From Nonomuraea ceibae (GTDB taxonomy: Bacteria > Actinomycetota > Actinomycetes > Streptosporangiales > Streptosporangiaceae), in assembly GCF_019396325.1 (NCBI RefSeq), contig NZ_JAHKRO010000081.1, forward strand, positions 1 to 44,721: a stretch of 44,721 nt of DNA. Reading direction: 5' to 3'. The translations under genes and the position numbers were made by a program. Of this stretch, positions 25,101-31,805 are shown in pieces; the first letter of the stretch is position 1, and each line of letters begins with the position of its first letter. Below the pieces are notes generated by a model. That model was given only the letters and a program-made list of their open reading frames with translations, was not told where the DNA came from and did no database searches.

Positions 25101-25172
25101 CGTGAGCCGCGCGAGCACGCCTGCCCAGCACAGGGGCCTGGGCAGGACCGACGGGGATTCGCGCGGCTCACG
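25101..25172 (+). other. Nested 72-nt inverted repeat (structured RNA or palindromic element)
   Basis: Outer arms are a perfect 14-bp match: CGTGAGCCGCGCGA (25101-25114) and TCGCGCGGCTCACG (25159-25172). Inside lies a second perfect 9-bp pair, CCTGCCCAG (25120-25128) and CTGGGCAGG (25138-25146), with a 9-nt loop. It lies about 120 bp before the sensor kinase start and codes for nothing visible. It could be a transcribed leader RNA, a transcription stop between divergent units, or a small palindromic repeat. Confidence 0.6.
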
Positions 25173-25291
25173 ACCGGGGCGGCTCGCTGCTTCGCCGCCT
25201 GGTGACGCGGCGGGGGCCGACCCAGGTCAGGGGGAAGCATCGACTTTGGTCGCTACCGCCCGCCCGTGCCCACCGCATAACCTCGGGAAAC

Positions 25292-26740
25292 GTGAACGGA
25301 CCCGAGCACGCCCCCGAATACCGGTGGGCCCTGCCGTCCGTGCTGCTCGGCGACGGCGGCGCGGGCCGGCCCGTGCGCCGCTCGACGCGCGACTGGATCG
25401 TCGACCTCACGCTCTTCCTCGGCGCCTGCGGCCTGACCCTGATGACCCTCGCCGAGATCCGCGACGCGCCCGAGCCCGTCCAGGCCGTCGAGCAGGCGCT
25501 GGGCGTGCTGTCCTGCCTCGCCGTCTGGCTGCGCCGCCGATGGCCGGTCGCGCTCGCGCTGGTCACCTTGACCCTGTCCTCCTCGCTGCTGCTCATCGGC
25601 GGGGCGGCCGTGGTCGCCCTGTTCACCGTCGCCGTCCACCGGCCGTTCAAAATCTCCGGGCCGGTCGCGCTGCTCGGCGTCCTCACCCTGGCGCCCAACG
25701 CGATGATCTGGCCCGACGCCGAGCTCGGCTGGCTCGGCACGTTCGTCTTCGGGCTGGCGATCCTGCTGACCGTGTTCGCCTGGGGCATCGTCATACGGGC
25801 CAGGCGGCAGCTCGTCTGGTCCCTCCGGCAGCGCGCTGACGGGGCCGCCGAGGAGGCCAGACGGCTGGAGCGCGAGCGGATCGCCCGCGAGATGCACGAC
25901 GTGCTCGCGCACCGCCTGTCGATGCTCAGCCTGCACGCCGGCGCGCTCGAGTTCCGTCCCGGGGCGCCGGAGGCCGAGGTCGCCCGCGCCGCCGGCGCCA
26001 TCCGCCAGGGCGCCCACCAGGCGCTCCAGGACCTGCGGGAGGTCATCGGGGTGCTGCGCCACTCCGGCGCGCCCGCCGACGACCCCGTCCCCGACCGGCC
26101 CCAGCCCACCCTCGACGACCTCCCCGCGCTGGTGGCCGAATGCCGCCGCGCGGGCCTCGACGTCCGCCTCGACCTGCACGTGGACCCGCCTGCCGAGGTG
26201 TCCGCAGAAGCGCCCTCCGACGTACGCGCCGCCGCGCCTGTCGTTGTGTCCACGGACGCGCCCGTTGCCGTGCCCGCCATCGTGCCTGCCGACGTGCCCG
26301 CCGCCCTTCCCACCGGCGCGCCCCCTGTCGGACCGGCCGCTGGAGGGTTTGCGCCGTCCGAGATGCCCGCGTCGCCCGAAGGGCCCGCGCCGTACGGAGG
26401 GCAGCGGTTGCCCGAGGCGCTGGGGCGCAACGTCTACCGGATCGTGCAGGAGGCGCTCACCAACGCGCGCAAGCATGCGGGCGGGGCACCGGCCACCGTG
26501 ACGGTGACGGGTGCGCCGGGGCGCGGGCTGTCGGCCGAGGTACGCAATGCGCTGGGGTCCAGGCACAACGCACTCGGGTCGCGGCATGCCGCCCGCATCC
26601 CGGGGGCCGGGGCCGGGCTCATCGGGCTGGCCGAGCGGGCTGAGCTCGCGGGCGGCCGGTTGGAGCACGGGCCGACGCCGGACGGCGAGTTCGTGGTGCG
26701 CGCCTGGCTGCCGTGGCCCTGCCCGGAGGAGAGCGCATGA
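25292..26740 (+). CDS. NarL/LiaS-type sensor histidine kinase with low-complexity insert
   Basis: 482 residues from GTG 25292; the frame stays open upstream but lacks a good start, and CATAAC lies about 10 nt before this GTG. About four to six membrane helices (35-170) are followed by a HisKA_3 dimerisation domain with His202 in REMHDVLAHRLSML. The ATPase domain has the N-box around Asn391 (IVQEALTNARKHA) and GAGLIGLAERA. Between them, residues 300-370 are an insert of 8-residue Pro/Ala/Val repeats. A second small duplication, NALGSRHNALGSRH, lies near 419-432. It should phosphorylate the regulator encoded next, whose ATG overlaps its stop. Confidence 0.9.
   Translation: MNGPEHAPEYRWALPSVLLGDGGAGRPVRRSTRDWIVDLTLFLGACGLTLMTLAEIRDAPEPVQAVEQALGVLSCLAVWLRRRWPVALALVTLTLSSSLLLIGGAAVVALFTVAVHRPFKISGPVALLGVLTLAPNAMIWPDAELGWLGTFVFGLAILLTVFAWGIVIRARRQLVWSLRQRADGAAEEARRLERERIAREMHDVLAHRLSMLSLHAGALEFRPGAPEAEVARAAGAIRQGAHQALQDLREVIGVLRHSGAPADDPVPDRPQPTLDDLPALVAECRRAGLDVRLDLHVDPPAEVSAEAPSDVRAAAPVVVSTDAPVAVPAIVPADVPAALPTGAPPVGPAAGGFAPSEMPASPEGPAPYGGQRLPEALGRNVYRIVQEALTNARKHAGGAPATVTVTGAPGRGLSAEVRNALGSRHNALGSRHAARIPGAGAGLIGLAERAELAGGRLEHGPTPDGEFVVRAWLPWPCPEESA
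26189..26377 (+). repeat. 24-bp in-frame minisatellite in the sensor kinase gene
   Basis: The codons fall into 8-residue units that each begin with Pro: PAEVSAEA, PSDVRAAA, PVVVSTDA, PVAVPAIV, PADVPAAL, PTGAPPVG, then shorter degenerate units. Period is 24 bp from 26189. The units separate the His-phosphotransfer and ATPase domains. Confidence 0.65.
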
Positions 26741-27756
26741 CGGACCCGATCCCGGACCGGGTTCCCGAACCGACCTCCCTCCCGACCCCGGGCAGACGTC
26801 CTGGCCGGCCTCCGGGCCGACCTGCCGACCGGCCTCCGGACCGGTCCCTGGAGCAACCTCCAGGTCGATCCCGGGGCGGGCCGCCGGGTCGGCCTCCGGA
26901 CCGGTCCCGGAGCGATGCCGGGGCGGTCGCCGAACCGATCTCCGGACCGCCCCCACAGCGGGTTCCTGGACCGGTCGCTGGGCCACCTCCCGGGGCCATG
27001 AGCGGGGCGGAGAACGGGGTGACGACCGGGGCGGTGAGCGGGCTGACAAGGGCGACAGGCGGGGTGATGAGCGAGTCAAGGCGTGGGCTGACGGCCGGGT
27101 CGGCGGCTGGGTCGATTCGGGTGCTGATCGTTGATGATGACGCGCTGGTGCGGGCCGGGCTGGCGATGATCCTGGGCGGCGTGGACGGGATCGAGATCGT
27201 GGGCGAGGCGGGTGACGGGGCGCAGGTGCCGCCGCTGGTCGCCGAGCACCGGCCCGACGTGGTGCTGATGGACATCAGGATGCCCGGCGTCGACGGACTG
27301 GCCGCGACCGAGGCGCTGCGGGCGACCAAGGCGCCGCCGGAGGTCGTGGTGCTGACCACGTTCCACGCCGACGCGCAGGTGCTGCGGGCGCTGCGCGCGG
27401 GTGCCGCCGGATTCCTGCTCAAGGACATCCCGCCCGTCGAGCTGGTGGCCGCGATCAGGAAGGTGGCCGCGGGGGAGCCGATCCTGTCGCCCGCCGTCAC
27501 CCGGCAGCTCATCACCCACGTGTCGCACGGCGGCGCTGTCGGACGGGCCGAGCGGGCGCGCGGGCTGCTGGCCCGGCTCAGCGAGCGCGAGCGTGAGGTG
27601 GCGCTGGCGGTCGGGAGGGGCAGGTCCAACGCGGAGATCGGCCGCGAGCTGTACATGAGCGTGCCCACGGTCAAGGCGCATGTTTCGCGCATCCTTACCA
27701 AACTGGCGCTGAACAACCGGGTCCAGATCGCGCTGCTGGTCTACGACGCGAGCTGA
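26737..27756 (+). CDS. NarL/LuxR-type response regulator with long N-terminal extension
   Basis: 339 residues if translation starts at ATG 26737, which overlaps the sensor kinase stop (ATGA). The receiver begins only at about residue 127 (IRVLIVDDD), with phosphoacceptor Asp179 in VLMDIRMPG and the conserved Lys in FLLKD. A LuxR helix-turn-helix follows (LSEREREVAL, SNAEIGREL, TVKAHVSRIL). The first 110 residues are Pro/Arg/Gly-rich and repetitive, which is unusual because the family normally starts at the receiver. ATG 27067 (MSESRRGL), behind AGGCGGGG, would give a normal 229-residue regulator and may be the true start. It should control the divergent ABC operon. Confidence 0.88.
   Translation: MTDPIPDRVPEPTSLPTPGRRPGRPPGRPADRPPDRSLEQPPGRSRGGPPGRPPDRSRSDAGAVAEPISGPPPQRVPGPVAGPPPGAMSGAENGVTTGAVSGLTRATGGVMSESRRGLTAGSAAGSIRVLIVDDDALVRAGLAMILGGVDGIEIVGEAGDGAQVPPLVAEHRPDVVLMDIRMPGVDGLAATEALRATKAPPEVVVLTTFHADAQVLRALRAGAAGFLLKDIPPVELVAAIRKVAAGEPILSPAVTRQLITHVSHGGAVGRAERARGLLARLSEREREVALAVGRGRSNAEIGRELYMSVPTVKAHVSRILTKLALNNRVQIALLVYDAS
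26807..26908 (+). repeat. GC-rich direct repeats in the regulator's 5' region
   Basis: GGCCTCCGGACCGGTCCC occurs exactly at 26831-26848 and 26891-26908, 60 bp apart. A related GGCCTCCGGGCCGA lies at 26807-26820. They encode Arg-Pro-Pro-Asp-Arg-like residues in the doubtful N-terminal extension. Confidence 0.6.
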
Positions 27757-28325
27757 CGGGGCTGGGATTCCAGCTTTCCCGGGCTCTGTCGCAGCGGAGC
27801 CGTCCAGGCAGGCCACCGGTCCGTGAGGCGTACCGGCCGGAGGCGAGGCTGGGAGCGGGGATTTGGGGGCGGGGCTGGGGCGCCGTAGCTGGGGCGTGGG
27901 TGTCGGGTCCGCGAGGGCCGTGCCGGGTCCGGAGGGTGCCCTGCCAGGCCAGGAGGGTGCCGTGCCGGGTCCGGGGGATGCTGTGCAGGGTCCCTGGGGG
28001 ACTGTGCGGGGTCCCGGCAGCGCCGTGTGGGCATCGGCGGGGTCAGGCCCTGGGGTTGCCGTGTCGGCTACGCGGGGTGCCGGGCCCGGGGGTGCCGCGT
28101 CCGGTCCCTGGGAGGGGGAGGGGCCGGGTCCGACTCCGTGCGTGCTGTGGTCGGGCCTGTGCGGGCTGTGCCGGGTTCGGAGAGGGTGCTGCCGGGGCCT
28201 GTGGGGGCTGCGTGTGGGGGTGCGAGGGTTGGACGAGCGCTTGTCCCATCTTGGGTGGCCGTTACGGACAGGTAGCGGGCAGCCGTACCCTTGTCTGAAA
28301 GGGCATGTCATGAAGGGACAGTGGG
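27757..28325. other. 569-bp gap with a tandem repeat and NYN-gene promoter
   Basis: No gene is convincing here: open frames on both strands translate to Gly/Pro/Val repeats without family features. The region holds a 21-bp minisatellite (27914-28039) and further degenerate GGGTCC/GGTGCC units to about 28130. At the right edge is a possible -10 (TACCCT, 28286-28291) and the AAGGGA ribosome-binding site (28313-28318) of the NYN-domain gene. Confidence 0.6.
27914..28039 (+). repeat. 21-bp minisatellite, six units
   Basis: Six consecutive 21-bp units begin at 27914, 27935, 27956, 27977, 27998 and 28019. The clearest unit is GGTGCCGTGCCGGGTCCGGG plus one G. They drift in sequence (for example GATGCTGTGCAGGGTCCCTG plus G) but keep length exactly, which is in phase with seven codons. 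Confidence 0.7.
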
Positions 28326-29648
28326 ATGAGTTCAGCGGGTGAAGGCCTGTCTCGCCCGCTTCCCGAGCAGGTGCGGCTCAATGTGGTCGACCTCGCGGCC
28401 CAGGTTCTCGGTTCGATGCCCGCTGTGGCGGTGCCGGCGCCGTTGCGCGGCATCGCCAAGTTCGACCCGCGTAAGCGTGCCCGGCTGGGCAGTGCGCCGA
28501 TCGCCGCGCAGTTGGAGAACGACAAGAAGTTCCGCGAGGTGGTCGCCGAGTCGGTGGCCTCCGGCTGGCCGGAGCTGGTGGCCTCGCTGGCCGAGGGCAA
28601 CGTGCCGCCCGCCGCCGATCCGGTGCTGGTCGCCGCCGCGGCTTATCTCACGCGGCCGCCCGGCTGGGCCGACATGGTGGAGTCGGCCCGCGCCGACCTG
28701 GAGCAGTCCGCCGCCGCGGCCGAGGGGTCGGAGCGCGAGGAGGTCGTCTCCCGGCTGCGTGAGCAGCTCGCCGCGCAGAAGAGCGCGGCCAAGGAGGAGG
28801 CCGAGCGGCTGCGTGAGCAGTTGAAGGCGGCCCGCGGCGAGAACTCCGAGCTGCGCCGCAAGCTGCACGAGGCCCGCGAGCGCGCGAAGGGCGCGGTGCG
28901 GCGGGCCGAGGAGATGGAGCAGGCCGCGGAGGAGGCCAGGCACGCCGCCACGGCCGCCGGCAGCGCGGGGGAGTCGGAGCTGCGGCGGTTGCGTGAGCGC
29001 CTGGCCGATGTGGAGAAGCAGCTCGAAGCCTCGCGCCGGGCCGCGCGTGAGGGCCGCAGCGTCGAGGACGCGCGCATCCGGGTGCTGCTCGACGCGCTGC
29101 AGGACGCCTCGGCGGGGCTGCGCAGGGAGCTGGCGCTGCCCACAATGATCAGCCGGCCGGCCGACTCGGTCGCGGCGCTCACCGGTGAGCGGCCGGGTGT
29201 GCGCGGCGTGCCCGCCCGCGCGCTGGCTGACGACGACCCGCAGCTGCTCGATCAGCTTCTGGCGCTGCCGCAGGTGCATCTGATCATCGACGGCTACAAC
29301 GTGACCAAGTCCGGCTACGGCACGCTCACGCTCGCCGACCAGCGCGCCCGCCTGATGACCGGGCTCGGCGGGCTGGTCGCGCAGACGCGCGTCGAGGTGA
29401 CCGTGGTGTTCGACGGCGCCGAGCTCAACTCTCCGGTGCAGGTGGTGGCGCCACGCGGGGTGCGGGTGCTGTTCAGCGCGCCGGGTGAGATCGCCGACGA
29501 CCTGATCCGCCAGCTCGTCCGGGCCGAGCCGCCCGGCCGGGCGATCGCCGTGGTGTCCTCCGACCGCGAGGTGGCCGAGTCCGTCAGGCGGATGGGCGCC
29601 AGGCCCGTTCCGTCCGCGCTGCTGCTGAGGCGGCTCGGTCGCGCATAG
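28326..29648 (+). CDS. Coiled-coil protein with C-terminal NYN (YacP-like) ribonuclease domain
   Basis: 440 residues. The N-terminal 130 residues are helical and unassigned. A long coiled coil rich in Glu, Arg and Ala follows (about 130-250). The C-terminus is a NYN/PIN-like domain with HLIIDGYNVTKSGY (Asp322), VTVVFDGAE and VVSSDREV, the acidic residues that bind metal in YacP/Rae1-type nucleases. It may cut RNA, perhaps on ribosomes, as known for YacP/Rae1 in Bacillus; that role is not shown here. The ATG has AAGGGA 7 nt upstream. The gene is single, with its own promoter. Confidence 0.85.
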   Translation: MSSAGEGLSRPLPEQVRLNVVDLAAQVLGSMPAVAVPAPLRGIAKFDPRKRARLGSAPIAAQLENDKKFREVVAESVASGWPELVASLAEGNVPPAADPVLVAAAAYLTRPPGWADMVESARADLEQSAAAAEGSEREEVVSRLREQLAAQKSAAKEEAERLREQLKAARGENSELRRKLHEARERAKGAVRRAEEMEQAAEEARHAATAAGSAGESELRRLRERLADVEKQLEASRRAAREGRSVEDARIRVLLDALQDASAGLRRELALPTMISRPADSVAALTGERPGVRGVPARALADDDPQLLDQLLALPQVHLIIDGYNVTKSGYGTLTLADQRARLMTGLGGLVAQTRVEVTVVFDGAELNSPVQVVAPRGVRVLFSAPGEIADDLIRQLVRAEPPGRAIAVVSSDREVAESVRRMGARPVPSALLLRRLGRA

Positions 29649-29668
29649 ATGACGAATATGGCGTTTAG

Positions 29669-29697
29669 GTGAGGATTACTCGCCACTTCTGTACTAT
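29669..29697 (+). promoter_or_regulatory. Probable promoter of the first NlpC/P60 gene
   Basis: The -10 TACTAT (29692-29697) has a weak -35 GTGAGG (29669-29674) at 17-bp spacing. Transcription would begin about 30 nt before GTG 29733. This short leader shows no riboswitch. Confidence 0.45.
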
Positions 29698-29732
29698 TTC
29701 GCCCCGAGGATGATCCCCTGGGAGGCGACGCT

Positions 29733-30707
29733 GTGAGGTTGGGCCGGGTGCCGCTGGCCGCGGGTCTGGTGTTCGGACTGGTGATGACCCCCGTCGGAGG
29801 GGTGCTGGCCGATCCCAAGCCGACTCTCGCGCAGGCGAGAGCGAAGCTCGACAAGCTCAACGACAAGGCCGACAAGGTCGTGGACCGCTACAACACGGCC
29901 ACCGAGAAGTACAAAGAGGCCAAGGCGCGCTACAGCCGGCTGAACGACACGTACAAGCGCAAGCTGGCGACCGTCGCGGATCTGCGCGGCGAGGTCGTCA
30001 ACATGGCCGTCGAGACGTACAAGCTGGGGGGCGACTTCTCGACCCTGCCCACCATGATGACCAGCGACGATCCGGCCGATCTGCTGTACGGGATGGCGTT
30101 ACGCGGGCAGCTCGCGCAGGAGCGCACCCAGAAGCTCGCCGCCTTCGACCGGGCGAACCGGGGGCTGAAGGCCGACCGTGACCGCGCCGAGGAGGCGCTG
30201 GCCGCGGCCGACAAGGAGCGGGACGCGGTCAAGAAGGACCGGGCGGAGATCCTGGACCTCATCAAGGACCAGAAGAAGCTCCTCGACCGGCTGGGCGCGT
30301 ACAAGGCGGGCAATCCCAACAGCACCGGCCTCAAGTACACGGGTCCCGCCTCGGGCAACGCCGCGGCCGTGCTGCGCTTCGCGTACGCGCAGGTCGGCAA
30401 GCCGTACGTGTTCGGCGGCACCGGGCCGGGCGGCTACGACTGCTCGGGGCTCACGCAGGCCGCCTGGCGGGCCGGTGGCGTTTCGCTGCCGCGCACGACC
30501 TGGCAGCAGTGGTCGTGGGGCGCCAGCCGCAAGGTGTCGCTCAACGCGCTGGAGCCCGGCGACCTGATCTTCAGCGAGGGCCTCGGGCACGTGAGCATCT
30601 ATGCGGGCGGCGGCAAGATCGTGCATGCGCCGCAGACGGGTGACGTGGTGAAGGTGGTCACACTCTCGTCGTACGGGCGCCGTCTCGTGGGCGCCGTACG
30701 CCCCTGA
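29733..30707 (+). CDS. Secreted NlpC/P60 endopeptidase with coiled-coil N-terminus
   Basis: 324 residues from GTG 29733 (GGGAGGCGACG upstream). A signal peptide ends near VLA at about 26. A coiled coil follows (about 30-190), as in RipA/RipC-like cell-separation enzymes. The NlpC/P60 domain (about 205-324) has Cys237 (YDCSGL), His286 (GHVSIY) and a third polar residue at His298. It should cut the D-Glu to diaminopimelate bond of peptidoglycan stem peptides during growth or division. It corresponds in position to Rv2190c. A perfect 11-bp palindrome follows the stop. Confidence 0.93.
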   Translation: MRLGRVPLAAGLVFGLVMTPVGGVLADPKPTLAQARAKLDKLNDKADKVVDRYNTATEKYKEAKARYSRLNDTYKRKLATVADLRGEVVNMAVETYKLGGDFSTLPTMMTSDDPADLLYGMALRGQLAQERTQKLAAFDRANRGLKADRDRAEEALAAADKERDAVKKDRAEILDLIKDQKKLLDRLGAYKAGNPNSTGLKYTGPASGNAAAVLRFAYAQVGKPYVFGGTGPGGYDCSGLTQAAWRAGGVSLPRTTWQQWSWGASRKVSLNALEPGDLIFSEGLGHVSIYAGGGKIVHAPQTGDVVKVVTLSSYGRRLVGAVRP

Positions 30708-30721
30708 CAAGACGGGGTCGG

Positions 30722-30749
30722 CCCAAGTGTGAGGAGGGTCACACTTGGG
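30722..30749 (+). terminator. Perfect 11-bp palindrome after the first NlpC/P60 gene
   Basis: CCCAAGTGTGA / TCACACTTGGG with loop GGAGGG, 15 bp past the stop. No T-run follows. A terminator is most likely, but the perfect, moderately AT-containing arms could also form an operator. Confidence 0.55.
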
Positions 30750-30826
30750 TAACGAAACCCGCTGCTCCGGCGGGGGATGAGGACCTGACTCCCGGCGTGT
30801 CTGATCTTTACTCGCTTACTCAGGCT

Positions 30827-30856
30827 TTGCCATTACGTGACTTTTCGGCGTAACTT
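30827..30856 (+). promoter_or_regulatory. Promoter upstream of the ydaO riboswitch
   Basis: The -35 TTGCCA (30827-30832) and -10 TAACTT (30851-30856) are spaced 18 bp. Transcription would start near 30863 and run through the riboswitch. Confidence 0.45.
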
Positions 30857-30924
30857 CTGGCGTCGCGGCGTTCCAGCCAGGACGCCCGCCGGTCACCATC
30901 GGGTCCCCCGATGTTCGACAGAGA

Positions 30925-31131
30925 GAACCATCCGCCGGTCACCGCGGCCAGCGCCCCCGAGGCGCGAAGACGCGGCGGTGGCCTGCCGAGTCCGTGCAGC
31001 CAGGAGGCACGGAGCCGGGGACCCAACGATCCCGTACGCGGTGATCAGGGGTGAATCGGCGCGTTCAGCGCCGTAGGGCGACTTCCAGGCCCGAATCCGT
31101 CAGCTAACCCGGTAGGCGTTCGTGGAAGCCC
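30925..31131 (+). ncRNA. ydaO/yuaA (cyclic di-AMP) riboswitch
   Basis: The conserved core is easy to see: GGAGCCGGGGACCCAA (31011-31026), GGGGTGAATCGG (31048-31059), GGGCGACTTCC (about 31076-31086) and CCCGAATCCGTCAGCTAACC (31090-31109), then CGGTAGGCG. This order is diagnostic of the ydaO-yuaA class. In actinobacteria such switches precede rpf-type and NlpC/P60 cell-wall hydrolase genes, and c-di-AMP binding usually turns expression off. Here it lies just upstream of an NlpC/P60 gene. The 5' limit is approximate. Confidence 0.93.
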
Positions 31132-31143
31132 CTAGGAGCAATC

Positions 31144-31704
31144 CTGTCTACCCTCTCGCACAACCCCCGTCTGTCCCGTCTCGCCCTGAGTGGCGTAGCG
31201 CTGATCACCGTGACGGCCGGAGGTCTGGTCGTCCACGCCCCGACGGCGCAGGCGGCGACGACGAATGAGTTCGCCACCACTGCGGTGACCAAGACGGAGA
31301 AGTCCGTCAAGTCGTCGACGGTGGCCAAGGTCGCTCGGCAGAAGGCCAAGGCCCGCAAGGCCGTGGCCGTGGCCAAGAAGCAGATCGGCGACCCGTACCG
31401 TTACGGCGCCACCGGCCCCGGGTCGTTCGACTGCTCGGGCCTCGTCCAGTACGCCTGGAAGAAGGCCGGGGTGAAGATCCCGCGCGTGACGAACAGCCAG
31501 TTCGCGCGCATCAGGAAGAAGGTCTCCTACAAGCACCTGCAGCCGGGTGACCTGATGTTCTTCCGCGGGCTCGGGCACGTGGGCATGTACGTCGGCGACG
31601 GCAAGATGGTCCACTCGCCGAGAACGGGCCAGCGCGTGCGTGTCGAGAAGCTTCGCGGCTGGCGCAAGGCGTCGTTCGCGGGCGCGGTGCGTCCCGGTCT
31701 GTGA
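31144..31704 (+). CDS. Secreted NlpC/P60 endopeptidase under riboswitch control
   Basis: 186 residues if it starts at CTG 31144. No in-frame ATG, GTG or TTG lies between the riboswitch and GTG 31210, and starting at 31210 would remove the basic n-region of the signal peptide. AGGAG (31134-31138) stands 5 nt before the CTG. The peptide from CTG reads like a full signal sequence with cleavage after AQA (about residue 37). The catalytic domain has Cys97 (FDCSGL), His145 (GHVGMY) and His157 (MVHSPR). It is a small peptidoglycan endopeptidase with a basic Lys/Arg-rich linker (about 50-80). Confidence 0.9.
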   Translation: MSTLSHNPRLSRLALSGVALITVTAGGLVVHAPTAQAATTNEFATTAVTKTEKSVKSSTVAKVARQKAKARKAVAVAKKQIGDPYRYGATGPGSFDCSGLVQYAWKKAGVKIPRVTNSQFARIRKKVSYKHLQPGDLMFFRGLGHVGMYVGDGKMVHSPRTGQRVRVEKLRGWRKASFAGAVRPGL

Positions 31705-31713
31705 CCTGCGCCG

Positions 31714-31745
31714 AAGGCCCCGTCCCCGACCCGGGACGGGGCCTT
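31714..31745 (+). terminator. Terminator after the second NlpC/P60 gene
   Basis: Perfect 13-bp stem AAGGCCCCGTCCC / GGGACGGGGCCTT with loop CGACCC, 9 bp after the stop. Confidence 0.75.
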
Positions 31746-31791
31746 CGGCCTTCCCGGGCTCCGGACCGGGCTGACGCTCAGGATCGGCGGC

Positions 31792-31797
31792 TACGAT
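31792..31797 (+). promoter_or_regulatory. -10 element (TACGAT), leaderless start
   Basis: TACGAT lies 8 nt before GTG 31806, which has no ribosome-binding site. The spacing places the transcript start at the GTG and supports that start over later ones. Confidence 0.45.
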
Positions 31798-31805
31798 CGG
31801 GCAGC

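Larger units (their letters stand above)
30708..31143 (+). other. Leader region of the second NlpC/P60 gene
   Basis: This gap has no gene. From left to right it holds a palindrome (30722-30749), a promoter (-35 at 30827, -10 at 30851), a c-di-AMP riboswitch (about 30925-31131) and an AGGAG ribosome-binding site (31134-31138). The transcript leader is therefore about 280 nt long. Confidence 0.75.

Noticed and set aside
27914..28039. CRISPR array
   Set aside because: The units are contiguous and degenerate, with no unique spacers and no cas genes in the window.
27863..28342. Possible 159-residue gene in the gap after the response regulator
   Set aside because: It consists mainly of the 21-bp minisatellite read as Gly/Pro/Val, without a ribosome-binding site or recognisable domain.
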